Of a DNA stretch of 64,000 bases, positions 55,249 to 63,899 are shown piece by piece. Below the pieces are notes generated by a model that made no database searches, was not told where the DNA came from, and saw nothing but the letters and a program-made list of their open reading frames with translations. The stretch is from Hyphobacterium sp. CCMP332 (GTDB lineage Bacteria; Bacteroidota; Bacteroidia; Cytophagales; CCMP332). Where the stretch lies: positions 1,184,001-1,248,000 of the forward strand of contig CP058647.1 in the NCBI GenBank assembly GCA_014323545.1. The letters are read 5' to 3'. Made by a program: the position numbers and the translations under genes. The first letter of the stretch is position 1, and each line of letters opens with the position of its first letter.

Positions 55249-56433
55249 ATGAAAAAGTCAACTGCTTTTAAAGCAATAGTGGCCATAGTAGCATCATCTT
55301 TCCTTTACGCCTGCGGAGGCGGAGGCGCATACAGGGATGCGAGTAATCCGGGTTCCAACAGTTCTGTAACCGGTTTGGGCTATAATGAAGAAGGTGGATT
55401 TGAAGTAAATGATTATAACGGACAACCCGAAGCGCCAAATATGGTCTTCATTCAAGGTGGTAGAACAACCTTGGGTTCGTCTGAAGAAGATATACTTAAT
55501 CGTCATGACAATGTGGAGAGAACCGTTACGGTTGCCTCCTTTTTTATGGATATGACCGAAATTGCAAATATTCACTGGTTGGAGTATTTGTTTTATCTCA
55601 AAAGAGATTCATCTGAAGAAGTTTATGTTGCCTCTTTACCCGATACACTTGTTTGGGAAAGTGAGCTGTCATTTAATGATCCATATGTTGATCACTATTT
55701 GAGATATCCTGGATTCAGATATTTCCCTGTAGTTGGTGTAACATGGGAGCAAGCCAGTGATTACTGTGTTTGGAGAACAAAAGTGGTAAACCAAAAATTG
55801 GCAGAAGAAAGCGGAATAGAAGATATTCAATACGAAGGTAGAATTCCTTTGGAATCTGGTGTGGTTGTTCCAAGTTTCAGATTACCAACCGAGGCCGAAT
55901 GGGAATATGCAGCCATAGCTTTGATTGGAACTCAATACCTTGATGAAAACCAATCTCACAAAAGAATTTATCCATGGGATGGCCATGCATTGAGAAATCC
56001 TTATGGTGCCGAAATGGGTACATTCCTTGCCAACTTTAAAAGAGGTAGAGGTGATTATGCAGGTATCGCCGGAAGGTTAAATGACGGCGCAATGATTACC
56101 GATCATGTATATGCTAATCCTCCAAATGATTACGGTCTCTATAATATGGCCGGTAATGTATCAGAATGGGTATGGGATGTATACCGACCACTATCTTTTC
56201 AACAGGTGGATGATCTTAACCCTATCAGAAGAAACGGATGGAAAGATGAGTCTGATCGTTACGACCCTACCAATAGTCTTATCGGCAATGAAGTAAGGGT
56301 ATATAAAGGTGGTTCATGGCATGATCCTGCTTATTTCATGTCTCCAGGTACTAGAAGATACCTGGAACAGGATACTGCATTGGCAACACTTGGATTTAGA
56401 TGTGCCATGATCAGTGCAGGTAGAAACCGATAG
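55249..56433 (+). CDS. gldJ: gliding motility / type IX secretion lipoprotein GldJ
   Basis: 394 residues from ATG 55249. The lipoprotein signal ends SSFLYAC (Cys22), followed by a Gly-rich CGGGGAYRDAS stretch. The remainder is a formylglycine-enzyme-like (SUMF1/FGE-sulfatase) fold: PNMVFIQGGRTTLGSSEED, PVVGVTWEQASDYCVWRT, RLPTEAEWEYAA, GLYNMAGNVSEWVWD and a final KGGSWHDPAYFM...LGFRCAM. TGLGYNEEGGFEVNDYNGQ is typical of GldJ. It stabilises GldK and is required for gliding and secretion in Flavobacterium. Single gene with a terminator. Confidence 0.93.
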   Translation: MKKSTAFKAIVAIVASSFLYACGGGGAYRDASNPGSNSSVTGLGYNEEGGFEVNDYNGQPEAPNMVFIQGGRTTLGSSEEDILNRHDNVERTVTVASFFMDMTEIANIHWLEYLFYLKRDSSEEVYVASLPDTLVWESELSFNDPYVDHYLRYPGFRYFPVVGVTWEQASDYCVWRTKVVNQKLAEESGIEDIQYEGRIPLESGVVVPSFRLPTEAEWEYAAIALIGTQYLDENQSHKRIYPWDGHALRNPYGAEMGTFLANFKRGRGDYAGIAGRLNDGAMITDHVYANPPNDYGLYNMAGNVSEWVWDVYRPLSFQQVDDLNPIRRNGWKDESDRYDPTNSLIGNEVRVYKGGSWHDPAYFMSPGTRRYLEQDTALATLGFRCAMISAGRNR

Positions 56434-56451
56434 TTAAAATTATTATTAATT

Positions 56452-56480
56452 AAAAGCTGCTGTAAAAGGCAGCTTTTTTT
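56452..56480 (+). terminator. intrinsic terminator after gldJ
   Basis: AAAAGCTGC pairs with GCAGCTTTT around TGTAAAAG and runs into seven T. It precedes the anmK start by 5 bp, so anmK must be transcribed by read-through or from a promoter in or near gldJ. Confidence 0.78.
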
Positions 56481-56484
56481 GTTT

Positions 56485-57570
56485 ATGGAAGTTCGAGTTT
56501 TGGGTTTAATGTCCGGTTCTTCGCTTGACGGAATAGATGTTGCCGATTGTACTTTCAAGATCAATCCTGAAAAGGTAAAATTTGAAATCAATACCGCGCT
56601 TACTTTAGCCTACCCAAAAGAATTGCAAGGTGCTTTATTGGAAGCAGCTCAAATATCCTCTAAAGATTTAAAATTACTTGACATCGAATACAGTGAATGG
56701 ATCGCTGATAAATTGGAGCAATTTATAAAAGGACGATCAGAAATTTCCCTAATAGGCATTCATGGGCATACTGTATTTCACAAACCCAATGAAGGGTTTT
56801 CACTTCAGCTGGGTGATGGCCGGATCATTCATTCCATCGTTGGAGTGCCTCTTGTTACTGATTTTAGAAATGCCGATATCAAAGCCGGAGGACAGGGTGC
56901 TCCGTTATCACCTAAAGGTGATTTGGATCTTTTCCCCGATTATAAAGGATTCTTAAACCTAGGAGGAATTTCAAATTTTAGTGTCAAAACAAAGGAGCAA
57001 TCAATAATAGGCTTTGACATTTGTCCTTTTAATCTGGCTTTGAATGAACTAGCTCAGAAAAAGGGATATGAATACGATAAGGATGGTAATTTGGCTTCAC
57101 AAGGTTCAGTTATTGTGCCATTACTCGAAGAACTGAACGCCATCGAATACTATAAAAGTATTAAACCAAAAAGTATAGACAGGGTCTGGTATGAAAATAC
57201 ATTTCAACCAATTATTAAACGTTTTTATAATGATTATAAGCTTGAAGACATCATTCACACTGTGAACAATCATCAGGCCATTCAAATCTCCGCTGTTTTA
57301 AACCAATATTTGAATAAAGAAGAAAAAGTCCTGATTAGCGGCGGAGGAGCTCATAATGGCTTTTTTACAGAGCTGCTAAAATCAAAGATTAAGTCAAATT
57401 TAATTATTCCCGATGCCTCAATCGCAGATAATAAAGAAGCCATTATCTTTGCCTACCTGGCATTGCTAAAGGCTTTGGGAATGCCCAATTGTATTGCTCA
57501 AGTAACCGGGGCAAAAAGAGATAGCATTGGCGGGATGCTTTTTGGAAACTGTAACTTTAATAAGAATTAA
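56485..57570 (+). CDS. anmK: anhydro-N-acetylmuramic acid kinase
   Basis: 361 residues from ATG 56485. Sugar-kinase/actin fold with MSGSSLDGIDVADC at the N-terminus, IHGHTVFHKP, VTDFRNADIKAGGQGAPLSP, FLNLGGISNFSV and a late LISGGGAHNGFF. It phosphorylates and opens 1,6-anhydro-MurNAc during peptidoglycan recycling. The gene begins right after the gldJ terminator and is followed one base later by the amino-acid dehydrogenase. Confidence 0.95.
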   Translation: MEVRVLGLMSGSSLDGIDVADCTFKINPEKVKFEINTALTLAYPKELQGALLEAAQISSKDLKLLDIEYSEWIADKLEQFIKGRSEISLIGIHGHTVFHKPNEGFSLQLGDGRIIHSIVGVPLVTDFRNADIKAGGQGAPLSPKGDLDLFPDYKGFLNLGGISNFSVKTKEQSIIGFDICPFNLALNELAQKKGYEYDKDGNLASQGSVIVPLLEELNAIEYYKSIKPKSIDRVWYENTFQPIIKRFYNDYKLEDIIHTVNNHQAIQISAVLNQYLNKEEKVLISGGGAHNGFFTELLKSKIKSNLIIPDASIADNKEAIIFAYLALLKALGMPNCIAQVTGAKRDSIGGMLFGNCNFNKN

Positions 57571-57571
57571 C

Positions 57572-58798
57572 ATGTGGGATCTTCTTAAGAAATTTGAAAA
57601 TAAACAGGCTGAAATCGTTTTTGAGTGGAACGACAACGAAACCGAAGCTGTAGGCTGGGTAGTCATCAATTCCCTTAGAAATGGAGCTGCAGGTGGTGGC
57701 ACACGTATGCGACCGGGGCTTGACAGAAGAGAAGTGGAATCCCTCGCTAAAACCATGGAAATTAAATTTACCATTTCCGGACCGCAAATTGGAGGGGCGA
57801 AATCGGGAATCAATTTTGATCCGCACGATCCAAGAAAACAGGGTGTGCTCGAAAGATGGTATAAAGCAGTTATTCCTCTATTAAAAAATTATTATGGTAC
57901 CGGTGGCGATCTTAATGTTGACGAAATTCACGAAGTAATTCCAATAACAGAAGACCTGGGACTATGGCATCCTCAGGAAGGTGTTGTAAATGGTTATTTT
58001 AATCCAAACGAACCTGAAAAAATCAGGAAAATCGGCCAGCTCAGACAAGGGGTATCCAAGGTAATAGAAGATCCTGAATTTATTCCATCGGGAAATAAAA
58101 AATACCACGTTGCAGATATGATCACGGGGTATGGCGTAGCCCAGGCGGTGAGAAGCTATTACGAAATATGGGGAGGGGAACTACAAAATAAGAAAGCAAT
58201 TATTCAGGGCTGGGGAAATGTGGGCTCAGCTGCGGCCTATTTTCTTGCCAAATGGGGTGTATCCGTAGTTGGAATTATTGACAAGGCGGGTGGAGTGATA
58301 AAAAGTGATGGATTAAGTTATGAGGAGATTAAGCAACTCTTTGTCAATAAAATTGGGAATACTTTGATCGGCGAAAACCTCATTCCTTTTGAAAAAGCTA
58401 ATGAAATCATTTGGAATCAAAAAGCTGACATTTTCATACCGGCTGCCGGTTCCAGATTGATCAAACAGGAAGAATTGCAAAAAATGATTGAAAATGGCCT
58501 CGAAGTTATTTCCAGTGGTGCCAATGTTCCCTTTGCAGATCCGGAAATTTTTATGGGGCCAATTGGAAAATACGCCGATCAGAATCTGGCTTTAATCCCC
58601 GATTTCATAGCAAATTGTGGTATGGCACGGGTTTTTGCCTATTTAATGGAAACCAACAAGGAGATTACCGATCAGTCGATATTTAACGATACCAGAAAAG
58701 TAATTCACAAAGCATTGTCGGCGGTTCACGACGAAAACAGTAATCGAACCAAACTGGCGGAGAAAGCATTTGAGATTTCTCTTAGACAATTGATATAA
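57572..58798 (+). CDS. Glu/Leu/Phe/Val dehydrogenase
   Basis: 408 residues from ATG 57572, one base after the anmK stop; a frame extending 45 bp into anmK is not used. The N-terminal domain contains AAGGGTRMRPG and the catalytic Lys of GPQIGGAKSGINFDPHD; the NAD-binding domain has IIQGWGNVGSAAAYFLAKWG. The C-terminal ADIFIPAAGSRLI and PDFIANCGM are typical. It oxidatively deaminates an amino acid, or aminates the 2-oxo acid; whether it prefers Glu or a branched amino acid is not decidable here. Confidence 0.92.
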   Translation: MWDLLKKFENKQAEIVFEWNDNETEAVGWVVINSLRNGAAGGGTRMRPGLDRREVESLAKTMEIKFTISGPQIGGAKSGINFDPHDPRKQGVLERWYKAVIPLLKNYYGTGGDLNVDEIHEVIPITEDLGLWHPQEGVVNGYFNPNEPEKIRKIGQLRQGVSKVIEDPEFIPSGNKKYHVADMITGYGVAQAVRSYYEIWGGELQNKKAIIQGWGNVGSAAAYFLAKWGVSVVGIIDKAGGVIKSDGLSYEEIKQLFVNKIGNTLIGENLIPFEKANEIIWNQKADIFIPAAGSRLIKQEELQKMIENGLEVISSGANVPFADPEIFMGPIGKYADQNLALIPDFIANCGMARVFAYLMETNKEITDQSIFNDTRKVIHKALSAVHDENSNRTKLAEKAFEISLRQLI

Positions 58799-58905
58799 TA
58801 AAATCGCATCAACAGCGATATAATAACTCAATATTTTATATTTAACAGTCATTATTTTGATAAATGATAAGGCAAAATCTATTTTTAAAGCCTGATTAGC
58901 ATAGA

Positions 58906-60432
58906 ATGCATTTAAAAACACTTTTCGGGTTTGTTTTCCTGATATCCGTATTTCTTTTTTCTGATATAAACGAAGCTTGTGCTTTGAATGAAATCAGTGC
59001 CGAGGAAATGGTTATGGATAATCCTGAGCATTCTGAGAGCAATGAATTACAAGTCCACGAAGAATTATCCGAACATGGTGAAGATGCCCATCACAGCGCT
59101 CTTGAACCGGCAGGCTGGGCAGTTATACCATTTGTGCTTCTTTTATCATTAATCGCAATAGGCCCGCTCCTCTTTGAACATTTCTGGCATAAAAATTATC
59201 CCAAAGTAGCAGTAGCGCTGGCAGCAATAGTTCTGGCCTATTATTTACTGTTTTTAGGCAATACCCATGAACCGGTTCATGCTTTTTTCGAATATTTTCA
59301 ATTTATCAGCTTACTTTCTGCCCTGTTTATTGCTTCAGGTGGGATTTTAATCAATATCGATAAAGAAGGTAAACCTTTGACCAATGTTATCTTATTGCTG
59401 ATCGGTGCGGTAATAGCCAATCTTATTGGGACTACGGGAGCTTCAATGCTTTTGATAAGACCCTATATTCGACTAAACAGAAATCGGGTCAAACCCTATC
59501 ATATCGTTTTCTTCATATTTATTGTCAGCAATATTGGTGGATCATTGACCCCTATTGGAGATCCTCCACTATTTCTCGGTTTCTTGAAGGGTGTACCCTT
59601 CCAGTGGACAGTAATTCATAATATTCTTCCCTGGGCTTTTGGAATTGGTTTACTTTTGATATTATTCTATTTGTACGATCGGCGCAATACCTCGAATTAC
59701 TTTCCCGATGAGGAAATTAGCTATACTGGTAAACTGAGTATAAGGGGAAAAAAGAATTTTATTTGGTTAGCAATTATAATTATTGCTGTATTTCTCGATC
59801 CCAATTTGCCCGGTTTTGAATGGGTCCCCGGGGTTGAGATAAACGGAGCAACCTTCTCTTTTGTCAGAGAAACGATAATGCTTTCATGCGCCTTCTTCAG
59901 CTATAAATTTGGAAATACCGAACTTTTGAAAGAAAATGATTTTGACTTTGAACCAATAAGGGAAGTTGCTTTCATTTTCATTGGGATTTTTGCCACCATG
60001 ATGCCGGCCCTTCAAATGGTTGGTGAGTTTGCTCAAAGTCCTGCCGGTGCAAAACTTATTACATCAAATACTCTGTATTGGGGTACGGGATTTCTTTCGG
60101 GATTTCTGGATAATGCCCCCACTTATTTAAATTTCCTGGCAGCAGCAATGGCCTCTAAAGGAGCGAGTATATCTGATTTCGATGCGGTAGTTGAATTTGC
60201 CCGCAATGGATTTACAGATTCCACGCTTCAACTTAAGGCAATTTCTATAGCGGCAGTATTTTTTGGTGCCTTAACATATATAGGAAATGGTCCAAATTTT
60301 ATGGTAAAATCCATTTCAGAACAAATCGGAATTAAAATGCCCTCATTTTTTGGTTATATACTTAGGTTTTCGATTCCGATTCTCATACCTCTCCTCCTTT
60401 TGGTATGGTTGATATTTTTTGCATTCGCTTAA
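58906..60432 (+). CDS. NhaD-like sodium/proton antiporter (ion transporter superfamily)
   Basis: 508 residues. A hydrophobic N-terminal stretch of about 26 residues is followed by a His/Glu-rich soluble stretch (SNELQVHEELSEHGEDAHHS), then about 12 membrane segments. The central motif NIGGSLTPIGDPPLFLGF corresponds to the NAGGAWTPIGD motif of NhaD at 992-2278, and the second half has FLSGFLDNAPTYLNFLAA. It is probably a Na+/H+ antiporter; a citrate-type substrate cannot be excluded. Its stop is 2 bp from the 3' end of the tRNA-like RNA on the other strand. Confidence 0.85.
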   Translation: MHLKTLFGFVFLISVFLFSDINEACALNEISAEEMVMDNPEHSESNELQVHEELSEHGEDAHHSALEPAGWAVIPFVLLLSLIAIGPLLFEHFWHKNYPKVAVALAAIVLAYYLLFLGNTHEPVHAFFEYFQFISLLSALFIASGGILINIDKEGKPLTNVILLLIGAVIANLIGTTGASMLLIRPYIRLNRNRVKPYHIVFFIFIVSNIGGSLTPIGDPPLFLGFLKGVPFQWTVIHNILPWAFGIGLLLILFYLYDRRNTSNYFPDEEISYTGKLSIRGKKNFIWLAIIIIAVFLDPNLPGFEWVPGVEINGATFSFVRETIMLSCAFFSYKFGNTELLKENDFDFEPIREVAFIFIGIFATMMPALQMVGEFAQSPAGAKLITSNTLYWGTGFLSGFLDNAPTYLNFLAAAMASKGASISDFDAVVEFARNGFTDSTLQLKAISIAAVFFGALTYIGNGPNFMVKSISEQIGIKMPSFFGYILRFSIPILIPLLLLVWLIFFAFA

Positions 60433-60434
60433 AG

Positions 60435-60586
60435 CTGTAGGGGGAGGATTCGAACCTCCAAGAAGTCGTTAGCCCCGAAGCTCAATTTAGCATCTTAAAA
60501 GATCTTAAATTGATCTTACGGAGTTTATCCGAAACTCTTCACCCCCGAGACAGGAGGGCATGTCTGCCTATTTCATCACCCCACAG
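60435..60586 (-). ncRNA. tRNA-like RNA with 8+5 bp acceptor/T helix and very long variable region
   Basis: On the reverse strand a 152-nt structure folds from sequence. Acceptor CTGTGGGG/CCCTACAG (8 bp, one G-T); a 3-bp D stem ATG/CAT with a GG-containing loop; anticodon arm CCCTC-CTGTCTC-GGGGG; T arm GGAGG-TTCGAAT-CCTCC. Between anticodon arm and T arm are about 80 nt with two perfect hairpins (GAGTTT/AAACTC; TCAATTTA/TAAATTGA). The D and T arms resemble type II tRNA. The apparent anticodon would be GUC, with an unusual U37. The 8/5 helix recalls tRNA-Sec or allo-tRNA. CCA is not encoded. No tag-peptide frame argues against tmRNA. The identity is unresolved. Confidence 0.65.
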
Positions 60587-60710
60587 TATGAATGTAAAAG
60601 TAATAAATACACAAACTAATTATATATTATTTATCTTATTAGCGTAATATATACAGTATATTTAAATTTAATTGTATTAATTTACTAATTATATAATTCT
60701 TTAATTAATT

Positions 60711-61175
60711 ATGGATGATTTTTACAGAATCGATAATACGGATAAGGCTATTTTGAATATTCTTATGAAGGATGCCCGCAAACCCTACAGTGAAATAGCC
60801 AGGCTCGTCCATGTTTCTCCAGGAACAGTTCATGTGAGGATGCACAAAATGGAAGAAGCGGGAATCGTAAAGGACTCAAAGCTCTTTATTGACTATGCCA
60901 AATTGGGTATAGATATTACTTCTTTTATCGGTATCCATCTTGAAAAAAGCGCTTTATTTAAGAATGTTAAAAACGATCTTGAAAAAGTCGAGGAAATCAC
61001 CAATCTATTTTACACCACGGGTATTTACGGATTACTCGCTTTAATCCGATGCAGGGACACGGCCCATCTCCGGGAAATTGTACAGGACAAAATTCAGTCT
61101 ATAAAAGGTATTCAGAGAACAGAAACAATGATCAGTTTGGAAGAAAGTATATCCAGGCCATATTTACTTCGCTGA
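60711..61175 (+). CDS. Lrp/AsnC-family transcriptional regulator
   Basis: 154 residues: a helix-turn-helix (KPYSEIARLVHVSPGTVHVRMHKMEEAGIV) and an RAM/AsnC ligand domain (DITSFIGIHLEKSALFKN to GIYGLLALIRCRDTAHLREI). Members bind amino acids and form octamers. The 110 bp upstream are extremely AT-rich with several TATA-like runs. It converges on the HTTM gene with a 12-bp overlap of 3' ends. A target could be the amino-acid dehydrogenase gene two genes away; inference only. Confidence 0.92.
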   Translation: MDDFYRIDNTDKAILNILMKDARKPYSEIARLVHVSPGTVHVRMHKMEEAGIVKDSKLFIDYAKLGIDITSFIGIHLEKSALFKNVKNDLEKVEEITNLFYTTGIYGLLALIRCRDTAHLREIVQDKIQSIKGIQRTETMISLEESISRPYLLR

Positions 61176-62537
61176 ACGCATATCTTCAATGTTTGCTCCC
61201 GGATAGGGCCATATCCATTCTGCATGTCTGAAATGATCCCAATCTACATGCGCCATATCGTAATCAGACTTAAATAAGGGATATGCTTTACCTCCATTTA
61301 AGGTGACCCATCCCCGAATAAATATACTGATGTCCTGGCCGGAATATTCTTTTTTTATAATCTGAACAAACTGCCACATCATATCCGGGTGGGTCGCAAC
61401 GCGAACATATTGTTTTGGTGTTAAATAATCCAAGGGTTGTACTACTTTTCGCTGGCCGGATTCATTGTCAATTACGTTGATATGCATTCTTCCCTGTTTG
61501 GTTCTCAACATCATTCTCCAAGACATTCTATGCCCTTCTTCGGTCCAGTTGACATCCCCTTCAATAAAATGATGACGTATAGGCAAAATCAATTGAATTG
61601 CGAACCAAAGGGTGAATGACATTAAAATCAATCTTTGATTGGAAGTACTTATATGCAGGTTATTGCTTTGTTCAAATTTGGGGTAAATATTTCGCCTTCG
61701 ATTCAAAAATGTGCGAAGTTCCCGGCCATTATAGAAAAATAGCAATAAGGCCAAAGCCATGTATGGAAAAACGCCAATTTGAAAAACAACGGAGTTAAAC
61801 AAATGAAAAAAGAAAGCTACAAATACAGCGTATTTTCGAGTTTTTCTCCAGAGTAAAGCGGGAACAACAAGAAAGTCAAAGACGATGCCTCCCCATGAAA
61901 TAATTATCTGAAACCAATGTTGACTTAGCAAAGGTCCAAGTATGGGGTAATCGTATTTTGAAAGAAATAACTGTTCTACAGAATTGTATCCTACCCAATC
62001 CGTATTCCATTTTGCCACACTAGCATAGATATAAAATATGGCACTTTGCAAAATGAAAACCCAAATTATTCCCCGGATACAAACATTGGATTGAATCTTT
62101 GGATTGTATTTTGCATCGAGTGAAAAGGAGCGGTTGGCGGGAAGAAAGATTTGAATAAATGTCAGCAGGACCATTAAATAATAATGATTATTATAATTAG
62201 TCTTTTGCATCAAATAGGCGCCGGACCAAAGCAGGAAATAGGCAATTGCAGCAAGTCTGTATTTCCAGCCCAGCATGATCATGAGTCCAAAGAGGCCCAT
62301 GATGAAAAAATAATAATACATGCCATTTCCCGGCAGAGGAGAAAGAAAATCAAATGGAATAAATACGAAGGTGTGTTTCGGAATAATATAAGCCCTGGCC
62401 ACCCAACCGGTGAGAATGGCCCCAAAACCCTCAGCTGCCAATAAAAATCCAAAAGCAACCCTGAAAAGCGCCAGAGGAGCTATATCTACATTTTCAAAAA
62501 ATCTGTTTTTATAAATTTCCAGTCCTGCCACCGTCAA
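61164..62537 (-). CDS. HTTM-domain membrane protein (vitamin K-dependent carboxylase-like)
   Basis: 457 residues. The N-terminal two thirds are a horizontally transferred transmembrane (HTTM) domain with eight or more hydrophobic segments: IAPLALFRVAFGFLLAAEGFGA, SGAYLMQKTNYNNHYYLMVLL and SVAKWNTDWVG are typical of bacterial gamma-carboxylase-like proteins. A soluble C-terminal part of about 150 residues follows (GHRMSWRMMLRTKQGRMHI). No ATG is near the start; TTG 62537 or GTG 62531 are used, overlapping the SDR gene by 29 bp. Enzymatic activity is unproven in most homologues. Confidence 0.87.
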   Translation of the reverse strand: MTVAGLEIYKNRFFENVDIAPLALFRVAFGFLLAAEGFGAILTGWVARAYIIPKHTFVFIPFDFLSPLPGNGMYYYFFIMGLFGLMIMLGWKYRLAAIAYFLLWSGAYLMQKTNYNNHYYLMVLLTFIQIFLPANRSFSLDAKYNPKIQSNVCIRGIIWVFILQSAIFYIYASVAKWNTDWVGYNSVEQLFLSKYDYPILGPLLSQHWFQIIISWGGIVFDFLVVPALLWRKTRKYAVFVAFFFHLFNSVVFQIGVFPYMALALLLFFYNGRELRTFLNRRRNIYPKFEQSNNLHISTSNQRLILMSFTLWFAIQLILPIRHHFIEGDVNWTEEGHRMSWRMMLRTKQGRMHINVIDNESGQRKVVQPLDYLTPKQYVRVATHPDMMWQFVQIIKKEYSGQDISIFIRGWVTLNGGKAYPLFKSDYDMAHVDWDHFRHAEWIWPYPGANIEDMRSAK

Positions 62538-63300
62538 CGGGTATGTTTATTCCATTAATATAAGCAGCCGAACTTGTGCAAAGAAAGGCAATGGCCTGCG
62601 CGACCTCTTTTGGTTCGGCAAATCGTCCTGCAGGAATTTCACTTTTTAGCTCATCCATAATTTCCTCTTCAGATTTTGAAGCTTTATTGGATTTTCTTGA
62701 AATTATAGCATCTAGTCGTTGCGTTTGTGTTGCGCCCGGTAAAACATTATTTACGGTAATTCCATATTCACCCAATTCCATTGAAAGCGTTTTGGCCCAA
62801 TTGGCCACGGCACCCCGAATGGTATTTGAAACGCCAAGACCGGGAATGGGTTGTTTTACAGATGTAGATATGATATTTACAATTCGGCCATAACCAGAGT
62901 TTCGCATCAGGGGCGCAAGGTTTTGAGCCAGAATTTGATTACAGATTAAATGCGCGTTAAAAGCAATTCTAAAATCCTCGAGTTCCGCATCAATGGCTTT
63001 GCCGGCAGGAGGGCCTCCTGTATTGTTGATGAGTATTTCCCAGGTATTAAATTCTTTTAGATAACTCTTTAAATTCTTTTCCAAACCTGAGGGATCCATA
63101 AAATCTGCTACAATATAATTATGGGGCAATTCGGGGCAACTCGGCAATCCCTGCACCATATTTTTGAGTGCTTCTTCATTTCTGGCAATGAGGGTGACAT
63201 GTGCGCCCATTTCTGCCAGTTCGATGGCAGTTGATTTTCCTATTCCCTGACTGCTTCCACAGACTATTGCTTTTTTGCCTTTAAGATTTAAATCAATCAT
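62509..63300 (-). CDS. short-chain dehydrogenase/reductase with atypical active site
   Basis: 263 residues with the Rossmann motif AIVCGSSQGIGKSTAIELAE, LINNTGG and PVDGG near the end. The SDR catalytic YxxxK motif is replaced: the segment reads VSNTIRGAVANWAKTL, so Tyr becomes Ser and Lys becomes Arg. The Ser in NIISTSVK is kept. Members of this subgroup probably have a shifted mechanism or no reductase activity. It is divergent from 3-hydroxyanthranilate dioxygenase across 74 bp, suggesting a place in tryptophan/kynurenine breakdown. Overlaps HTTM by 29 bp. Confidence 0.88.
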   Translation of the reverse strand: MIDLNLKGKKAIVCGSSQGIGKSTAIELAEMGAHVTLIARNEEALKNMVQGLPSCPELPHNYIVADFMDPSGLEKNLKSYLKEFNTWEILINNTGGPPAGKAIDAELEDFRIAFNAHLICNQILAQNLAPLMRNSGYGRIVNIISTSVKQPIPGLGVSNTIRGAVANWAKTLSMELGEYGITVNNVLPGATQTQRLDAIISRKSNKASKSEEEIMDELKSEIPAGRFAEPKEVAQAIAFLCTSSAAYINGINIPVDGGRTGNL

Positions 63301-63374
63301 TTTTAATTCCTTTTACAATTTCAAATCTAATTGTTATTTATTTTTTATTTTGGAGATATACAAATTCATTTCTC

Positions 63375-63899
63375 ATGGCTATTAGCAGACCCTTTAATCT
63401 ACAAAAATGGATCGATGAAAACAGGCACATTCTCAAACCTCCTGTTGGTAATAAAAATTTATACGCCGATGCCGGAGATTATATTGTAATGATCGTCGGT
63501 GGACCGAATGCACGAAAAGACTATCACTATAATGAAACCGAAGAGTTGTTCTACCAGCTGGAAGGCGATATCAATGTCAGAATACAGGAAGATGGAAAAG
63601 CGGTGGATATTCCGATAAAAGCCGGTGAGATGTTTCTATTGCCGGCAAAGGTGCCGCATTCCCCTATGCGAAGCGAAGGTTCAGTGGGTTTGGTCGTAGA
63701 ATTGAAAAGAGAAAGTGCCAAAGACGGTTTGTTATGGTTTTGCGATAACTGCAATAATAAATTGCATGAAACTTATTTCACTCTTCACAATATTGAGAAG
63801 GACTTTTTACCAAGGTTTAAGGAATTCTATGCCTCCAAAGAAATGAGAACCTGTGATAAATGCGGTACAGTGATGGAAGCGGATGACAGGTTTGTATAA
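63375..63899 (+). CDS. nbaC: 3-hydroxyanthranilate 3,4-dioxygenase
   Basis: 174 residues, a bacterial cupin dioxygenase that opens the ring of 3-hydroxyanthranilate to aminocarboxymuconate semialdehyde in the kynurenine route. The Fe(II) ligands are the His and Glu of DYHYNETEELFYQLEGD and the His of PAKVPHSPMRSEGS. The C-terminal rubredoxin-like iron site CDNC...CDKC, found in bacterial enzymes, is complete. Length normal. No other kynurenine gene is in the window; the next one may lie beyond the right edge. The last 101 bp show no gene. Confidence 0.96.
   Translation: MAISRPFNLQKWIDENRHILKPPVGNKNLYADAGDYIVMIVGGPNARKDYHYNETEELFYQLEGDINVRIQEDGKAVDIPIKAGEMFLLPAKVPHSPMRSEGSVGLVVELKRESAKDGLLWFCDNCNNKLHETYFTLHNIEKDFLPRFKEFYASKEMRTCDKCGTVMEADDRFV

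Noticed and set aside
60435-60586. tmRNA or a tRNA with a group I intron
   Set aside because: It is too short for tmRNA and shows no tag reading frame; the anticodon arm closes without interruption, so no intron sits there.
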